Below are positions 15,305-24,348 of a stretch of 36,322 nucleotides of DNA, in pieces. The notes beneath the pieces were generated by a model. It was not told where the DNA came from. It searched no databases and saw nothing but the letters and a program-made list of their open reading frames with translations. Every line of letters begins with the position of its first letter. Position 1 is the first letter of the stretch. Source of the stretch: an uncultured Clostridia bacterium (GTDB taxonomy: Bacteria; Bacillota; Clostridia; Christensenellales; UBA1242); the NCBI GenBank assembly GCA_944381105.1, contig CALWJU010000040.1, positions 1-36,322 on the forward strand, in the 5' to 3' direction. The translations under genes and the position numbers were made by a program.

Positions 15305-17932
15305 TTACTTTCTAGGATTCTTTATATTTGCCTGTGCAGCAGCAAGTCTTGCAATAGGAACTCTATATGGAGAGCAAGATACATAAGTCAATCCTGCATT
15401 ATGACAGAATTCTATTGAAGATGGGTCTCCACCATGTTCTCCACAAATTCCGAGTTTTATATCAGGACGAGTTGATTTTCCAAGGTCAGCAGCCATCTTT
15501 ACAAGTTTACCCACACCATTTTGGTCAAGTCTTGCAAATGGATCAGACTCAAAAATCTTCTTAGCATAATATACATCAAGGAATTTCCCTGCGTCATCAC
15601 GAGAGAAACCATATGTCATTTGAGTTAAGTCATTTGTACCAAATGAGAAGAATTCTGCATATTTTGCAATCTCGTCAGCAGTAAGAGCAGCACGAGGAAT
15701 TTCAATCATAGTACCTATCTTATATTTTAATTTAACTCCCTTTGCTTTGATTATCTCATCTGCCTTGTTAGCAACTATATCTCGAACATACTTAAATTCT
15801 TTCCAATCACAAGTAAGTGGGATCATAATTTCAGGTACAATCTTATAACCTTTTTCTTTGTTTACAGTGATTGCAGCCTCGATAACGGCTTGTGTTTGCA
15901 TTTCTGCAATCTCTGGGTAAGTAACTGCCAGTCTTAATCCACGATGTCCCATCATTGGGTTAAATTCATGAAGATCTGCAACTGTTGCTTTAAGTCTATC
16001 AAAAGAAATACCCATTTCCTTAGCAAGTGCCTTGATTTCACTGTCCTCATGAGGCAAAAATTCATGTAGTGGTGGGTCAAGGAAACGAATAGTAACAGGT
16101 TTTCCTTCCATAGCGGTATATATACCAATAAAGTCCTTTCTTTGCATTGGGAGAAGTTTAGCAAGGGCTTTCTTCCTCTCTTCAACTGTGGTAGAAACAA
16201 TCATTTCTCTCACTGCTGGGATTCTATCAGCCTCAAAGAACATATGTTCAGTACGACAAAGTCCAACACCCTCAGCACCAAAATTGAAAGCATTTTTAGC
16301 GTCTCTTGGGTTATCAGCATTTGTTCTTACTTGAAGAGCACGATATTTATCTGCCCATTTCATTATTGTTGCAAACTCACCTACTATCTTAGCAGGTTCA
16401 GTCTTGATTTCGCCATCATAAATTTTACCTGTTGAGCCATCAAATGAAAGTAGGTCTCCTTCTTTATATACCTTACCATTCAAAGTAAATGATTTTTCAT
16501 CCTCAGCAAATTTAAGTGCAGAGCAACCAGCAACGCAGGCAGTTCCCATACCACGAGCAACAACAGCAGCATGTGATGTCATACCACCACGAGCAGTTAA
16601 AATACCTTGGCTGGCAGCCATACCCTCAATATCCTCAGGAGAGGTTTCAAGTCTTACTAGAACTACTTTCTCTTTCTTTGCTCCCATCTCTTTTGCCTTT
16701 TCAGCAGTAAAGCAAATCTTTCCACAAGCAGCACCAGGAGAAGCAGGAAGTCCTTCTGCAACAGGAGTTGCCTTTTTTAAAGCCTCAGCCTCAAATTGTG
16801 GGTGCAGAAGAGCATCAAGTTGTTTAGGATCAATCATCATAAGTGCTTCGGTTTCACTTATAAGCCCCTCTTTAACAAGGTCTACTGCAATTTTTAGAGC
16901 AGCCTTGGCAGTACGTTTTCCGTTTCTTGTTTGAAGCATATAGAGTTTACCTTTTTCAATGGTAAATTCCATATCTTGCATATCTTTATTATGTTTTTCA
17001 AGTGTCTTTGCAATATTTGCAAATTGTTTATAAACTTCTGGGTTTTGTTTTTCAAGAGTTGAAATAGGAAGAGGAGTTCTTATACCTGCAACAACATCCT
17101 CGCCCTGAGCGTTCATAAGATACTCACCATAAAGTTTATTTTCGCCAGTCGCAGGGTTACGAGAGAAAGCAACACCTGTACCTGAGTCTTCACCCATGTT
17201 TCCAAATACCATAGATTGAACATTGACAGCAGTTCCCCATTCATATGGAATATCGTGCATTCTTCTATAAACATTTGCTCTGTCATTATCCCAAGAGCGA
17301 AATACTGCCTTTACAGCCTCAATAAGTTGAACTTGTGGATCTTGTGGAAATTCTTCGCCCTGAGATTTTTTGTATAAGTCCTTAAACATCTTAACAATTT
17401 CTTTAAGGTCCTCCGCTGTCAAATCTTTATCATATTGAACACCTTTTTTGGCTTTTACCTTGTCAAGTATTCTCTCATATTTTGATTTTTCTTGTTGCAT
17501 AACAACATCGCTAAACATTTGGATAAATCTTCTATATGAGTCGTATGCGAAACGAGGATTGTTTGTAAGAGCACTAAGTCCTTCAACAACTTCGTCATTA
17601 AGTCCGAGGTTAAGAATAGTGTCCATCATACCAGGCATAGACACTCTTGCACCTGAACGAACAGATACTAAAAGTGGATTTTTCTTATCTCCGAACTTCT
17701 TTCCTGTCATTTTTTCGAGTTCTTTAAGTTTTGACTCGATTTGAGATAAGATATCTTTATTAATTTTTTTGCCATCAGCATAATATTGAGTACAAGCCTC
17801 AGTTGTAACAGTAAAGCCTTGTGGAACAGGCATGCCAAGGTTAGTCATCTCAGCAAGGTTAGCACCTTTTCCTCCAAAGAGTGCTTTGTTTTTGCCATCG
17901 GCTTCTTTGAATAAATAAACAAATTTTTTCAT
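15305..17932 (-). CDS. ppdK: Pyruvate, phosphate dikinase
   Basis: Interconverts PEP + AMP + PPi and pyruvate + ATP + Pi. It often works in the glycolytic direction in anaerobes. The N-terminal ATP-grasp domain begins MKKFVYLFKEADG and includes FGGKGANLAEM. The phosphohistidine domain has TARGGMTSHAAVVARGMG with the swivelling His. The C-terminal TIM barrel has GTNDLTQM and GICGEHGGD with the catalytic Cys. I start at 17932 (875 residues), 8 nt after AAAGGAG; the longer reading from 17986 begins inside the -35 box. Monocistronic. A dikinase beside a nonstandard Pfk in one window fits a PPi-linked glycolysis, which is inference. Confidence 0.97.
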   Translation of the reverse strand: MKKFVYLFKEADGKNKALFGGKGANLAEMTNLGMPVPQGFTVTTEACTQYYADGKKINKDILSQIESKLKELEKMTGKKFGDKKNPLLVSVRSGARVSMPGMMDTILNLGLNDEVVEGLSALTNNPRFAYDSYRRFIQMFSDVVMQQEKSKYERILDKVKAKKGVQYDKDLTAEDLKEIVKMFKDLYKKSQGEEFPQDPQVQLIEAVKAVFRSWDNDRANVYRRMHDIPYEWGTAVNVQSMVFGNMGEDSGTGVAFSRNPATGENKLYGEYLMNAQGEDVVAGIRTPLPISTLEKQNPEVYKQFANIAKTLEKHNKDMQDMEFTIEKGKLYMLQTRNGKRTAKAALKIAVDLVKEGLISETEALMMIDPKQLDALLHPQFEAEALKKATPVAEGLPASPGAACGKICFTAEKAKEMGAKKEKVVLVRLETSPEDIEGMAASQGILTARGGMTSHAAVVARGMGTACVAGCSALKFAEDEKSFTLNGKVYKEGDLLSFDGSTGKIYDGEIKTEPAKIVGEFATIMKWADKYRALQVRTNADNPRDAKNAFNFGAEGVGLCRTEHMFFEADRIPAVREMIVSTTVEERKKALAKLLPMQRKDFIGIYTAMEGKPVTIRFLDPPLHEFLPHEDSEIKALAKEMGISFDRLKATVADLHEFNPMMGHRGLRLAVTYPEIAEMQTQAVIEAAITVNKEKGYKIVPEIMIPLTCDWKEFKYVRDIVANKADEIIKAKGVKLKYKIGTMIEIPRAALTADEIAKYAEFFSFGTNDLTQMTYGFSRDDAGKFLDVYYAKKIFESDPFARLDQNGVGKLVKMAADLGKSTRPDIKLGICGEHGGDPSSIEFCHNAGLTYVSCSPYRVPIARLAAAQANIKNPRK

Positions 17933-17957
17933 AAACGCTCCTTTTTTTACAAGCATA

Positions 17958-17986
17958 ATTATATAACAAATAAAAAATAATTCCAA
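17958..17986 (-). promoter_or_regulatory. ppdK promoter
   Basis: On the minus strand TTGGAA (17981-17986), a 17-nt spacer and TATAAT (17958-17963). The leader is about 18 nt and holds AAAGGAG. This rules out the upstream in-frame start. Confidence 0.75.
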
Positions 17987-18115
17987 ACGATTTAATTAGA
18001 TTTTTACAAATATTAGAAATCAATTTCTTTATTCGCCAAATAGGTATTAAATAACTACATTTATACAATTATAATTACACAATTATAGTTAAATATTTTG
18101 TTGATGTCTTTTTGC

Positions 18116-18121
18116 TATAAT
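18116..18121 (+). promoter_or_regulatory. Extended -10 of the small XRE gene
   Basis: TATAAT with TG one base upstream (TGCTATAAT), 18 nt before the ATG. No good -35 is seen at 17 nt, as is common for extended -10 promoters. AGAAAGG (18125-18131) is the ribosome site. Confidence 0.6.
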
Positions 18122-18139
18122 CATAGAAAGGTATAGAAT

Positions 18140-18334
18140 ATGGACATAATTGAAGCAATATCTAAGAGGATAAAATATTATTTAAATTTAAAGGGATGGA
18201 GCGTTTATAAACTTTCACGTTTGACAGGTCTTAGCCCTAATGGTATTCAAGTTATATTACAAAATGGAACGCATAACATAAAATTAACAACTATTTTACT
18301 TGTCGCCCACGCATTTGATGAAGTGGAAAGTTAA
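18140..18334 (+). CDS. Small XRE-type helix-turn-helix protein
   Basis: A 64-residue protein that is almost only a Cro/CI-type HTH: the early helix AISKRIKYYL, then SVYKLSRLTGLSPNGIQVIL as the HTH core. It is one of few rightward genes in this part, a lone gene between the divergent ppdK and a convergent leftward gene. Its targets are unknown. The closest candidate by position would be the ppdK promoter 150 nt away, but no operator is evident. Single-domain XRE proteins of this size are often autoregulators. Confidence 0.85.
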   Translation: MDIIEAISKRIKYYLNLKGWSVYKLSRLTGLSPNGIQVILQNGTHNIKLTTILLVAHAFDEVES

Positions 18335-18420
18335 AAATAGCGATATTTTAGTAACATATTGCACCAATAAATTAACAAATACATATAAAATTCGACAATT
18401 TGCATTGAAATTAAATAAAA

Positions 18421-18445
18421 AAGTCGTTGATATTTCAAACGACTT
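18421..18445. terminator. Terminator between convergent genes
   Basis: Stem AAGTCGTT (18421-18428) with AACGACTT (18438-18445). Reading leftward a T-rich tract follows, so it ends the 19824-18454 unit. It can also stop the small XRE gene. The 18335-18420 stretch before it shows nothing else. Confidence 0.85.
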
Positions 18446-18453
18446 CTAATTTT

Positions 18454-19023
18454 TCAATATCCTGTCCTAAGTTCTGAGATAACTACATTTTCTCTATTTA
18501 TGCCTATTTTTATATCGTAGACTGAAAATTCTACTATAACATCGTAAAGTTCATGGTCTGTAATATACCTCATAATCTTAGAAAAACCAGGGATATCCCA
18601 AAGTTTATCATCTTCTATTGTGGTATGGAGATTATATTCTGGGTTTTCATATATGTTTCGATGTGTTGCCTCGCTGTCTGTGCGTGCTGTTAAATCGATT
18701 ATATCCGCTCCTATTCCCTTATGGACTTTTATGTCTCCTACAAGGACAATATCTTCTTTGTAAGGTCGATATGAGACGTCAATTGTTACTTCATGAGAAA
18801 AATATTGCAATTTTTCTTTTGCCTCTTCAAAGTTTTTAACAAAAAAGAAATTGCCGTTGGTCTTATTAGGACTTCTCATAACAAATTCCTCGGCAGGATA
18901 TTTATTAAAGAAATCTTTAATTCCGTCTATATCATGAACCTCAAACACTTCAAGCGGAAAATAATTGAGTCTAAGTTCTTTCATTTTATTTATGCTATCT
19001 TTTTTATCTTTTATTCTTATCAT
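18454..19023 (-). CDS. Unknown protein with ATP-grasp-like C-terminal half
   Basis: 189 residues, soluble. The pattern EFVMRSPNKTNGN (about 45-57) and the ending VIVEFSVYDIKIGINRENVV then ELRTGY recall the substrate and metal loops of ATP-grasp proteins, as in PEP synthase N-domains, but the fold is too short to be complete. The family call is tentative. It starts 42 nt after the RadC-like gene in the same direction with only a weak AGGT site, and ends at a good terminator, so it is probably the second gene of that transcript. I know no function for it. Confidence 0.75.
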   Translation of the reverse strand: MIRIKDKKDSINKMKELRLNYFPLEVFEVHDIDGIKDFFNKYPAEEFVMRSPNKTNGNFFFVKNFEEAKEKLQYFSHEVTIDVSYRPYKEDIVLVGDIKVHKGIGADIIDLTARTDSEATHRNIYENPEYNLHTTIEDDKLWDIPGFSKIMRYITDHELYDVIVEFSVYDIKIGINRENVVISELRTGY

Positions 19024-19065
19024 TTTACCTACTTTTAAAATTTAATATATAACAGATTTAATATT

Positions 19066-19824
19066 TTATTCTGGTGGATAATTTTGTAGTTCGTCTAACA
19101 AACTTTCAAGTTGACTTGGCGTCGCAAAAATTCTACGTTTACATTTGTCTTTCAAACTGAAAATACCATCTTTGCCAACTATTAAATCGTCCCACAGACA
19201 ACAACCTGCAAATCTGAATATGCCTTCAAGTTGAATGTGAGTGGCTAAGTCTTGATCGGACATTTGGCATTTCCCATTTGGATGATTGTGAACTAAGATT
19301 GCTGAGTTAATACCAAATGTCGCTATAAAGAAAGAAATATCTCTGATTTCTATGCTTACCTTTGAATGACTTCCCATAGCAAGACATCTATCTGCTATTA
19401 CCTCACCCTGATCACTAACACCTAAAATATGTACCTCTTCTTTGTTTTTAAATCTCAAAAGTTTTTCTACATAATCAAGCACATCACCGAGAGTCGCCAT
19501 AGGTTCTTTTGGTGTCGTTTTTTCTACAACATAGCCATTATATATACCTAAAATGTTGTGTAATTTAAGTGCTGATCTGTATGCCATCCCCTCAACTAAT
19601 TGTAAATCTTGAATAGGTGCTTCAAGAATTGTAGGTAAAGTATTATATCTGTCTAAAAGTCTATGTGCAAGAGGATTTACATCCCCTCTTGGAAAAACAT
19701 AACACAAAACTAGTTCGACCTGCTGAATATTTGTTAAATTTTCAAAACCTATTCTGTTTGCAAGTTCCATAAGTCTTACTCTATGTCCTGAATGTATATT
19801 CTGCTTAGGTTTAGCCTTTTCCAT
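19066..19824 (-). CDS. radC: RadC-family JAMM/MPN-domain protein
   Basis: 252 residues. The N-terminal half has the UPF0758/RadC helical region. The C-terminal half is a JAMM metalloprotease-like domain with HNHPNGKCQMSDQD, giving the HxHP...S..D zinc site. RadC proteins have long been linked to repair by name, but their biochemical role is unsettled. Compared with classical RadC the HhH part is diverged and the JAMM ends in Arg/Lys-rich KCKRRIF. First gene of a two-gene unit; the start ATG at 19824 has AAAGGA about 8 nt upstream. Confidence 0.85.
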   Translation of the reverse strand: MEKAKPKQNIHSGHRVRLMELANRIGFENLTNIQQVELVLCYVFPRGDVNPLAHRLLDRYNTLPTILEAPIQDLQLVEGMAYRSALKLHNILGIYNGYVVEKTTPKEPMATLGDVLDYVEKLLRFKNKEEVHILGVSDQGEVIADRCLAMGSHSKVSIEIRDISFFIATFGINSAILVHNHPNGKCQMSDQDLATHIQLEGIFRFAGCCLWDDLIVGKDGIFSLKDKCKRRIFATPSQLESLLDELQNYPPE

Positions 19825-19890
19825 AGTTTAGTCCTTTAAATTATATTCATTTTGCTTATTCGCTTATATAATATAAAAACAAAAAATAAA

Positions 19891-19920
19891 AGTCAAGAAA
19901 ATCAATCGGTTTTCTTGACT
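19891..19920 (-). terminator. Terminator of the coiled-coil membrane protein gene
   Basis: Perfect 11-bp stem AGTCAAGAAAA / TTTTCTTGACT with an 8-nt loop, followed leftward by a T-rich tract. It lies 41 nt after the stop of the 19962-21704 gene. Confidence 0.92.
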
Positions 19921-19961
19921 AAAATTATTCAAATATTTAAATTTCTCTTTATAAACTTTTT

Positions 19962-21704
19962 TTAATATTCAAGTGAAGAATTATTCTCTTCGTCTGTCAA
20001 GGTTATAGAGGTGTCTGACAATATCATAGATGATAATTTTGACTCATATTCTAATTTGACATCATCTTCTGTCAATCTTCCGTCTCTTAAAGCAGGACTT
20101 ATAGTGTAAGTTTTGTAACTTGCATTACCATCTGCATCTCTTACTATCAATATTGCGTTTGCAGTGATAGTTGTCTTGCCAGTCTTTGAATTGTACTTTG
20201 TATCAATTGAATATTGTATTTGACAATCTCCTGTTATTTCTCCAACAGTTGCAGAAGAATTGGAAAGAGACATATTTGTATCATATACCTGACTTTGAAT
20301 TGTTACATTTTTAAGCCTATCAATTAAAGTTGTAGGAGTAAGTTCACTTAGCCCTGTTGCAATGTTGCCTGTGATAAGGTTTACATATTCGGTTCCGTCA
20401 ATTGATGTACAGTTTAAAAGAATTGTAACCTCTCCACTATTTTTGTTGTATACACACTGGTCAACACTATTAACTCTACCACCAAGATTTGCATTTATAA
20501 GGTATTTGGTTATTCCTTGATAATTGCTTAAATCGGCATCGGTAAATTCTATATTTAAAGTAACTTTTGATAATTCGTCATTTACTGCTTGTTGATACTC
20601 TGCATAAACATCTGCTGCATCAAGAGCATCTTGACTTGCAATTGCAGACTCATTAGCAATAGACTGTACTGTATCTGTAAGACTGTTCATAAGTTCAAGT
20701 ACAGTATTATAGTTTTCGGCTTGAAAGTTGCTTTCAATTTGAGCATAGAGAGCATCAAAAGTTATCTTGCTGTTTTTAGCATTATTTTGACTTGTCTCGG
20801 CAGAAAGAAGAAGAGTTTCTAGTTGTGATTGAGTTTGCTCATCAGCGCCTTTGTTTACATAACTTTCGATTGATGATATTGATGTAGATATAAGGTCAAG
20901 AGAATCGCTAGCAGCACTTGCAAATGCTGGGAGTCCAGCATATAATTTCTCTGCTGTTGCCTTTGTTTGAGCAAGGCTTTCCTCTGCCTCTTTAATACTT
21001 TCTTGTGCCTGTTCGATAAGTTCATTAAGGCTAGAAATAACCTCGTTTGCTTTGGTGTTGGCATCATCCGTATAAGATGCAATATTACTACTATTAGTTG
21101 TTATAGATTCATTTATTGTGTTTACTTCTGTCCAATTGCCAGCCTCATATTGTTCATTAAGTTCTGTCTCTGATGCAATCATCTGCTCATATTCTGTGTT
21201 CGCTGAATTTAAGGAAGTTTGAGCCTCAGAAAGCAACTTACTTAAATCAGACGCAGTTTCCTCTCTTACATTTTGTGACAAACTTGCAAAAGCAGTTGCG
21301 ATTTCCTCATTTGTAACCTCGCTCGTTCCTTCAAGTTGGCTAACAAAATTGTTTGCAGTGTTGTAAGTTGTTGTTGCTATATTAATATTTGAAGAGGCAT
21401 TTGTAACAAGCCCACCTACTGCATTGTAAGCAGATTTCGCATTTTCTTTTGCTTCTTCTGCATTTTGGTCGGCTCTGCTTGCATTTACACTATTTTCCCT
21501 GCCATAATGAACAGCTGCCCAAACTCCACCCAATATTATCGCTGCTGCAATTGCAAGTGATACAATTGTTTTTGGCTGTTTAATCCACTGTTTAAATCTA
21601 ATACGCCCGTTTTCAACATGTTGTATAGTACTTGGGGCATTGGTTCCATCACTGCCTTCAGATGCTTCACGTCCTGCTTCGTAATCACTAGATTTTAAAA
21701 TCAT
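19962..21704 (-). CDS. Membrane-anchored coiled-coil protein of unknown function
   Basis: 580 residues in three parts. A polar 40-residue N-terminus is followed by one membrane segment (about 46-66, TIVSLAIAAAIILGGVWAAV). Then comes a long Ala/Ser/Asn/Glu-rich helical region (about 70-375) with heptad-like repeats, and a C-terminal beta-rich domain (about 380-580) with alternating Thr/Ile/Asn/Asp. The Lys/Arg-rich stretch before the membrane segment suggests an inside-N, outside-C orientation, so the coil and beta domain would lie outside the cell membrane. Monocistronic, with a near-consensus promoter and an AAGGAGG site, so probably well expressed. I do not recognise the family. Confidence 0.85.
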   Translation of the reverse strand: MILKSSDYEAGREASEGSDGTNAPSTIQHVENGRIRFKQWIKQPKTIVSLAIAAAIILGGVWAAVHYGRENSVNASRADQNAEEAKENAKSAYNAVGGLVTNASSNINIATTTYNTANNFVSQLEGTSEVTNEEIATAFASLSQNVREETASDLSKLLSEAQTSLNSANTEYEQMIASETELNEQYEAGNWTEVNTINESITTNSSNIASYTDDANTKANEVISSLNELIEQAQESIKEAEESLAQTKATAEKLYAGLPAFASAASDSLDLISTSISSIESYVNKGADEQTQSQLETLLLSAETSQNNAKNSKITFDALYAQIESNFQAENYNTVLELMNSLTDTVQSIANESAIASQDALDAADVYAEYQQAVNDELSKVTLNIEFTDADLSNYQGITKYLINANLGGRVNSVDQCVYNKNSGEVTILLNCTSIDGTEYVNLITGNIATGLSELTPTTLIDRLKNVTIQSQVYDTNMSLSNSSATVGEITGDCQIQYSIDTKYNSKTGKTTITANAILIVRDADGNASYKTYTISPALRDGRLTEDDVKLEYESKLSSMILSDTSITLTDEENNSSLEY

Positions 21705-21727
21705 AATATCCTCCTTACTTTATCTAT

Positions 21728-21756
21728 ATTATAACTTAAAACCGACTATTTGTCAA
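21728..21756 (-). promoter_or_regulatory. Promoter of the coiled-coil membrane protein gene
   Basis: Consensus TTGACA (21751-21756), a 17-nt spacer and TATAAT (21728-21733), with AAGGAGG ahead of the ATG at 21704. This is one of the strongest promoters in the window. Confidence 0.9.
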
Positions 21757-21827
21757 TAGGCAATTTTAATAAAAAATTAATAAAATTGTTGATATTTTAT
21801 TTGTTTTTTCAATGTTTTAACTTTATT

Positions 21828-22415
21828 TTAGTCATAAATCTTTTCATCCAGATATGTTGCCGATAGATCTGCGAGATGAGAAAGAAAGCAAAGTGGATAT
21901 CTGTAAAACACATCACTGATTAGGAAACTACCATTTTCAACCCTTAGGTCGAACTCTCCCATATGCCAATTTATAGCAAGTGCCTCTTCTCGTGTAAGTT
22001 TCATAAAGCCAGAAATCATATATACAGACTTCTCTCCATGCCCATATGGCAGACTATCCTCAACTTTAAAATATGGTTTCTTTCTCCATACACCATCCTC
22101 ATCTTTAACGTTTCGAAAATCTTCTACATACATTCCAACCTTGCAAACATCGTGTAGCAAGCCTATTATCGCCACACTCTCTGGGCTTACCATTCTATGC
22201 CACTCTTTACCAAATTCCATCTCGCAAAGTTTAACAAGTCTTTTGTAGACATTTATAGAGTGTTGACATAGTCCACCTTTAAAATTATTATGTCGTCTTG
22301 TGCTTGCTGGTGCAGTGAAAAAGTCTGACTTTTCAAGCCATTCAAGCAGTTTGTCAGCACCGTCTCTATCTATATTATCATAGAAAATTTCTAAAAATTC
22401 TTCTTTTGGCTCCAT
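21828..22415 (-). CDS. HD-domain phosphohydrolase
   Basis: 195 residues. The HD metal site is readable in order: QHSINVYKR (first His), LLHDVCK (HD pair), GHGEKS and INWHMG (further His), then a late Asp (LADLSATY). Proteins of this kind hydrolyse phosphate esters, often nucleotides; the substrate is unknown. It follows the His-rich small gene by 12 nt in one transcript. Length and motif spacing fit the stand-alone clostridial HD hydrolases rather than (p)ppGpp or cyclic-di-nucleotide enzymes. Confidence 0.87.
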   Translation of the reverse strand: MEPKEEFLEIFYDNIDRDGADKLLEWLEKSDFFTAPASTRRHNNFKGGLCQHSINVYKRLVKLCEMEFGKEWHRMVSPESVAIIGLLHDVCKVGMYVEDFRNVKDEDGVWRKKPYFKVEDSLPYGHGEKSVYMISGFMKLTREEALAINWHMGEFDLRVENGSFLISDVFYRYPLCFLSHLADLSATYLDEKIYD

Positions 22416-22427
22416 TTTTCTTCCCTT

Positions 22428-22814
22428 TTAACTTTGTTTTAATAATTCTATTAAATTTTTCAAACTTTGTTCCGACAACTTCTCGTACTCACAAATTTCA
22501 TCAAAAATATCTTCCAATTCCGTCATACGAGAAAGCGCATCAGCGGAGAAGGAAAGTCTTTTAAATATGTTGTTAAACTCCTCCTCTTTTTTGCCTGCAA
22601 GTTTTTCATAGTCCAAAATATTACTACAATTAATTCTATAAACATCAACTATCTCTTGGTCGCCATCATTCTCATGCAATTTTAGTAAACTAAATGCTGT
22701 GTCCGTATTATCTTTTATATTGTCAATAAGCATAGAGAGTTGTTTTTGCATATCGAGAATATGCTCTTTATTATCAATCCCATCATGTGAATGGTTATGT
22801 AATTCTTCTTTCAT
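22428..22814 (-). CDS. Hypothetical small helical protein, His-rich N-terminus
   Basis: 128 residues, predicted nearly all helical and acidic, with a His-rich N-terminus (HNHSHDG, then EH) that could bind metal. No family recognised. GGAGTGAT precedes the ATG at 22814. It is the upstream partner of the HD hydrolase (12-nt gap), so a shared task is possible. TATAAT lies upstream (around 22850) but without a convincing -35. Confidence 0.75.
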   Translation of the reverse strand: MKEELHNHSHDGIDNKEHILDMQKQLSMLIDNIKDNTDTAFSLLKLHENDGDQEIVDVYRINCSNILDYEKLAGKKEEEFNNIFKRLSFSADALSRMTELEDIFDEICEYEKLSEQSLKNLIELLKQS

Positions 22815-22936
22815 ATATCACTCCATATTAAAAATTCAAACATAATTATAATAAATTTAGTTAAAAAATGAAAATAAATTGAGATAGTTTATAATTTTTT
22901 TATAAATTTTGTGCAAATTTAAACTAAATATAATAA

Positions 22937-23668
22937 TTATTCATTTTCAACATCATCTTTATCTTTGAAATATATAGGATCATAAATCTGCAAAATTGAC
23001 ATTCTATTCGCCCTTAAATATTTTTTGTATTCCTTTTCTTCAAAAACAAATTTATCTCCATTTAGATTAACAATATCGTTATGCAACGCTTCTCTGTAAA
23101 TGGTAGGCTCACAATACAATTTATACCCCATAAACCTAATTAAAACTATTTCATGCAGTTTTGTAGCCTTACTATTGCCAATAGTAGCATGCGTGGCGTC
23201 TATTCCCACACATCTCAATAGATATGCCATAGTTGTTGCGTCTCCTGTACAAACTGACCTATTTTTTACAAGGCAATTATAGATATCATTTATTTCCATT
23301 GCCTTATATTTTTCAATTAAAGAAAGATCAGCGTCGTATATTTTTTTCTTCTCTTGTAACAAAGATTCCTCAAAATCAGAATTTTGGACAATGTAGTCAA
23401 ATATTTTACTAATTTTATCAAAAAAAGAATTCTCTTTATCTAAACCGAGTTGATTTAAAATAATTTTTGTTTTATCTTGTATTTCTTTAATTAGTTTAGT
23501 ATTCTTATCTTGTGAAATTTTATCATTCTCTTCTACCTCTTTTTTATACTTATTAACAGCATAACAAATTTGCTTTATATCCTTTGGGAAATTACGCAAA
23601 GCATCTGACAATGTATAGATGTTGCCATCAATCTTTATAACTCCATCTTTGTAATATTCTATATTCAT
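22937..23668 (-). CDS. Transglutaminase-like protein
   Basis: 243 residues, with no signal or membrane segment. The Cys-containing block SVCTGDATTMAYLLRCVGI places Cys140 at the start of a helix, and His172 (KLHEIVLI) follows. The third position, normally Asp before Thr, reads CEPTI with Glu187. So it is a transglutaminase/protease-fold (CHD) protein with one altered triad residue. GAGGTG lies before the ATG and it has its own promoter. The substrate is unknown. It lies near a second, secreted transglutaminase-like protein at 24349. Confidence 0.75.
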   Translation of the reverse strand: MNIEYYKDGVIKIDGNIYTLSDALRNFPKDIKQICYAVNKYKKEVEENDKISQDKNTKLIKEIQDKTKIILNQLGLDKENSFFDKISKIFDYIVQNSDFEESLLQEKKKIYDADLSLIEKYKAMEINDIYNCLVKNRSVCTGDATTMAYLLRCVGIDATHATIGNSKATKLHEIVLIRFMGYKLYCEPTIYREALHNDIVNLNGDKFVFEEKEYKKYLRANRMSILQIYDPIYFKDKDDVENE

Positions 23669-23684
23669 AGTACACCTCTATATC

Positions 23685-23713
23685 ATTATAACTAATAAAT
23701 TATTCTTTATCAA
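23685..23713 (-). promoter_or_regulatory. Promoter of the 243-residue transglutaminase-like gene
   Basis: On the minus strand TTGATA (23708-23713), a 17-nt spacer and TATAAT (23685-23690), with a GAGGTG ribosome site downstream. Confidence 0.75.
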
Positions 23714-23739
23714 TATAAAAAGTGAAAAAAATTCATAAA

Positions 23740-23788
23740 AAAAGAGTTTTTTACGATATTGACAAATTTCAACATCAAAAACTCTTTT
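23740..23788 (-). terminator. Long-hairpin terminator
   Basis: AAAAGAGTTTTT (23740-23751) pairs with AAAAACTCTTTT (23777-23788). The interior continues with GATATTGA against TCAACATC (one mismatch). It lies 2 nt after the stop of the small membrane-protein gene. Confidence 0.85.
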
Positions 23789-23790
23789 AC

Positions 23791-24348
23791 TTAACTATTA
23801 AATGTTATTAGACAATCATATAGGGATAGATTTCTATATTTTTCATAAAGTAACATGCTTCGCTGAAATGCGAGAAGGTCGACCGCTTCCCACACAAAAA
23901 CCCAGACAACTATATCTACTACTTCGACTATAAGCCAATAACAATCAAAAAAGTTTACTAAAAATAATAATACCAAAGTTAAAACCGATAAGGCACACAT
24001 TACAAAAAATATTTTCATATTATTTTCAAGTTTCCGCATACTTTCTTGACAGGTGTTATAATAGTAATTTTTTATAGCCCGTCCAAATATCGTTTTGTCC
24101 GTCTCAGATATACCTTTACATGTTACATCAATATGAATTTTCTTCTTTGGCGGTATGGGCTTGACGGCATTGTCAAGAAAACTTGCAAACTCAGCATTTA
24201 TAGTTTCCTTTTTGTCTATGACAAAGGGTGAAAGAACCTCTGTCTTATCATTAATAGTAAGGTCTATAATAGCCCTTCCACTTTCATCTTCTTTAAAGTC
24301 ATGGCTTATTTTCCTCTTATTTTTTATCCACTTAAAAATATTTAACAT
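23791..24348 (-). CDS. Two-helix membrane protein, unknown
   Basis: 185 residues. The N-terminal half is soluble and charged. Two hydrophobic helices lie near 112-130 and 133-155 (starting IFFVMCALSV and WLIVEVVDIV), followed by EAVDLLAFQR and a cytosolic tail. No family named with confidence. It starts at the base directly after the stop of the large transglutaminase-like gene, so the two are translationally coupled and may act together at the membrane. No metal or catalytic motif is visible. Confidence 0.8.
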   Translation of the reverse strand: MLNIFKWIKNKRKISHDFKEDESGRAIIDLTINDKTEVLSPFVIDKKETINAEFASFLDNAVKPIPPKKKIHIDVTCKGISETDKTIFGRAIKNYYYNTCQESMRKLENNMKIFFVMCALSVLTLVLLFLVNFFDCYWLIVEVVDIVVWVFVWEAVDLLAFQRSMLLYEKYRNLSLYDCLITFNS

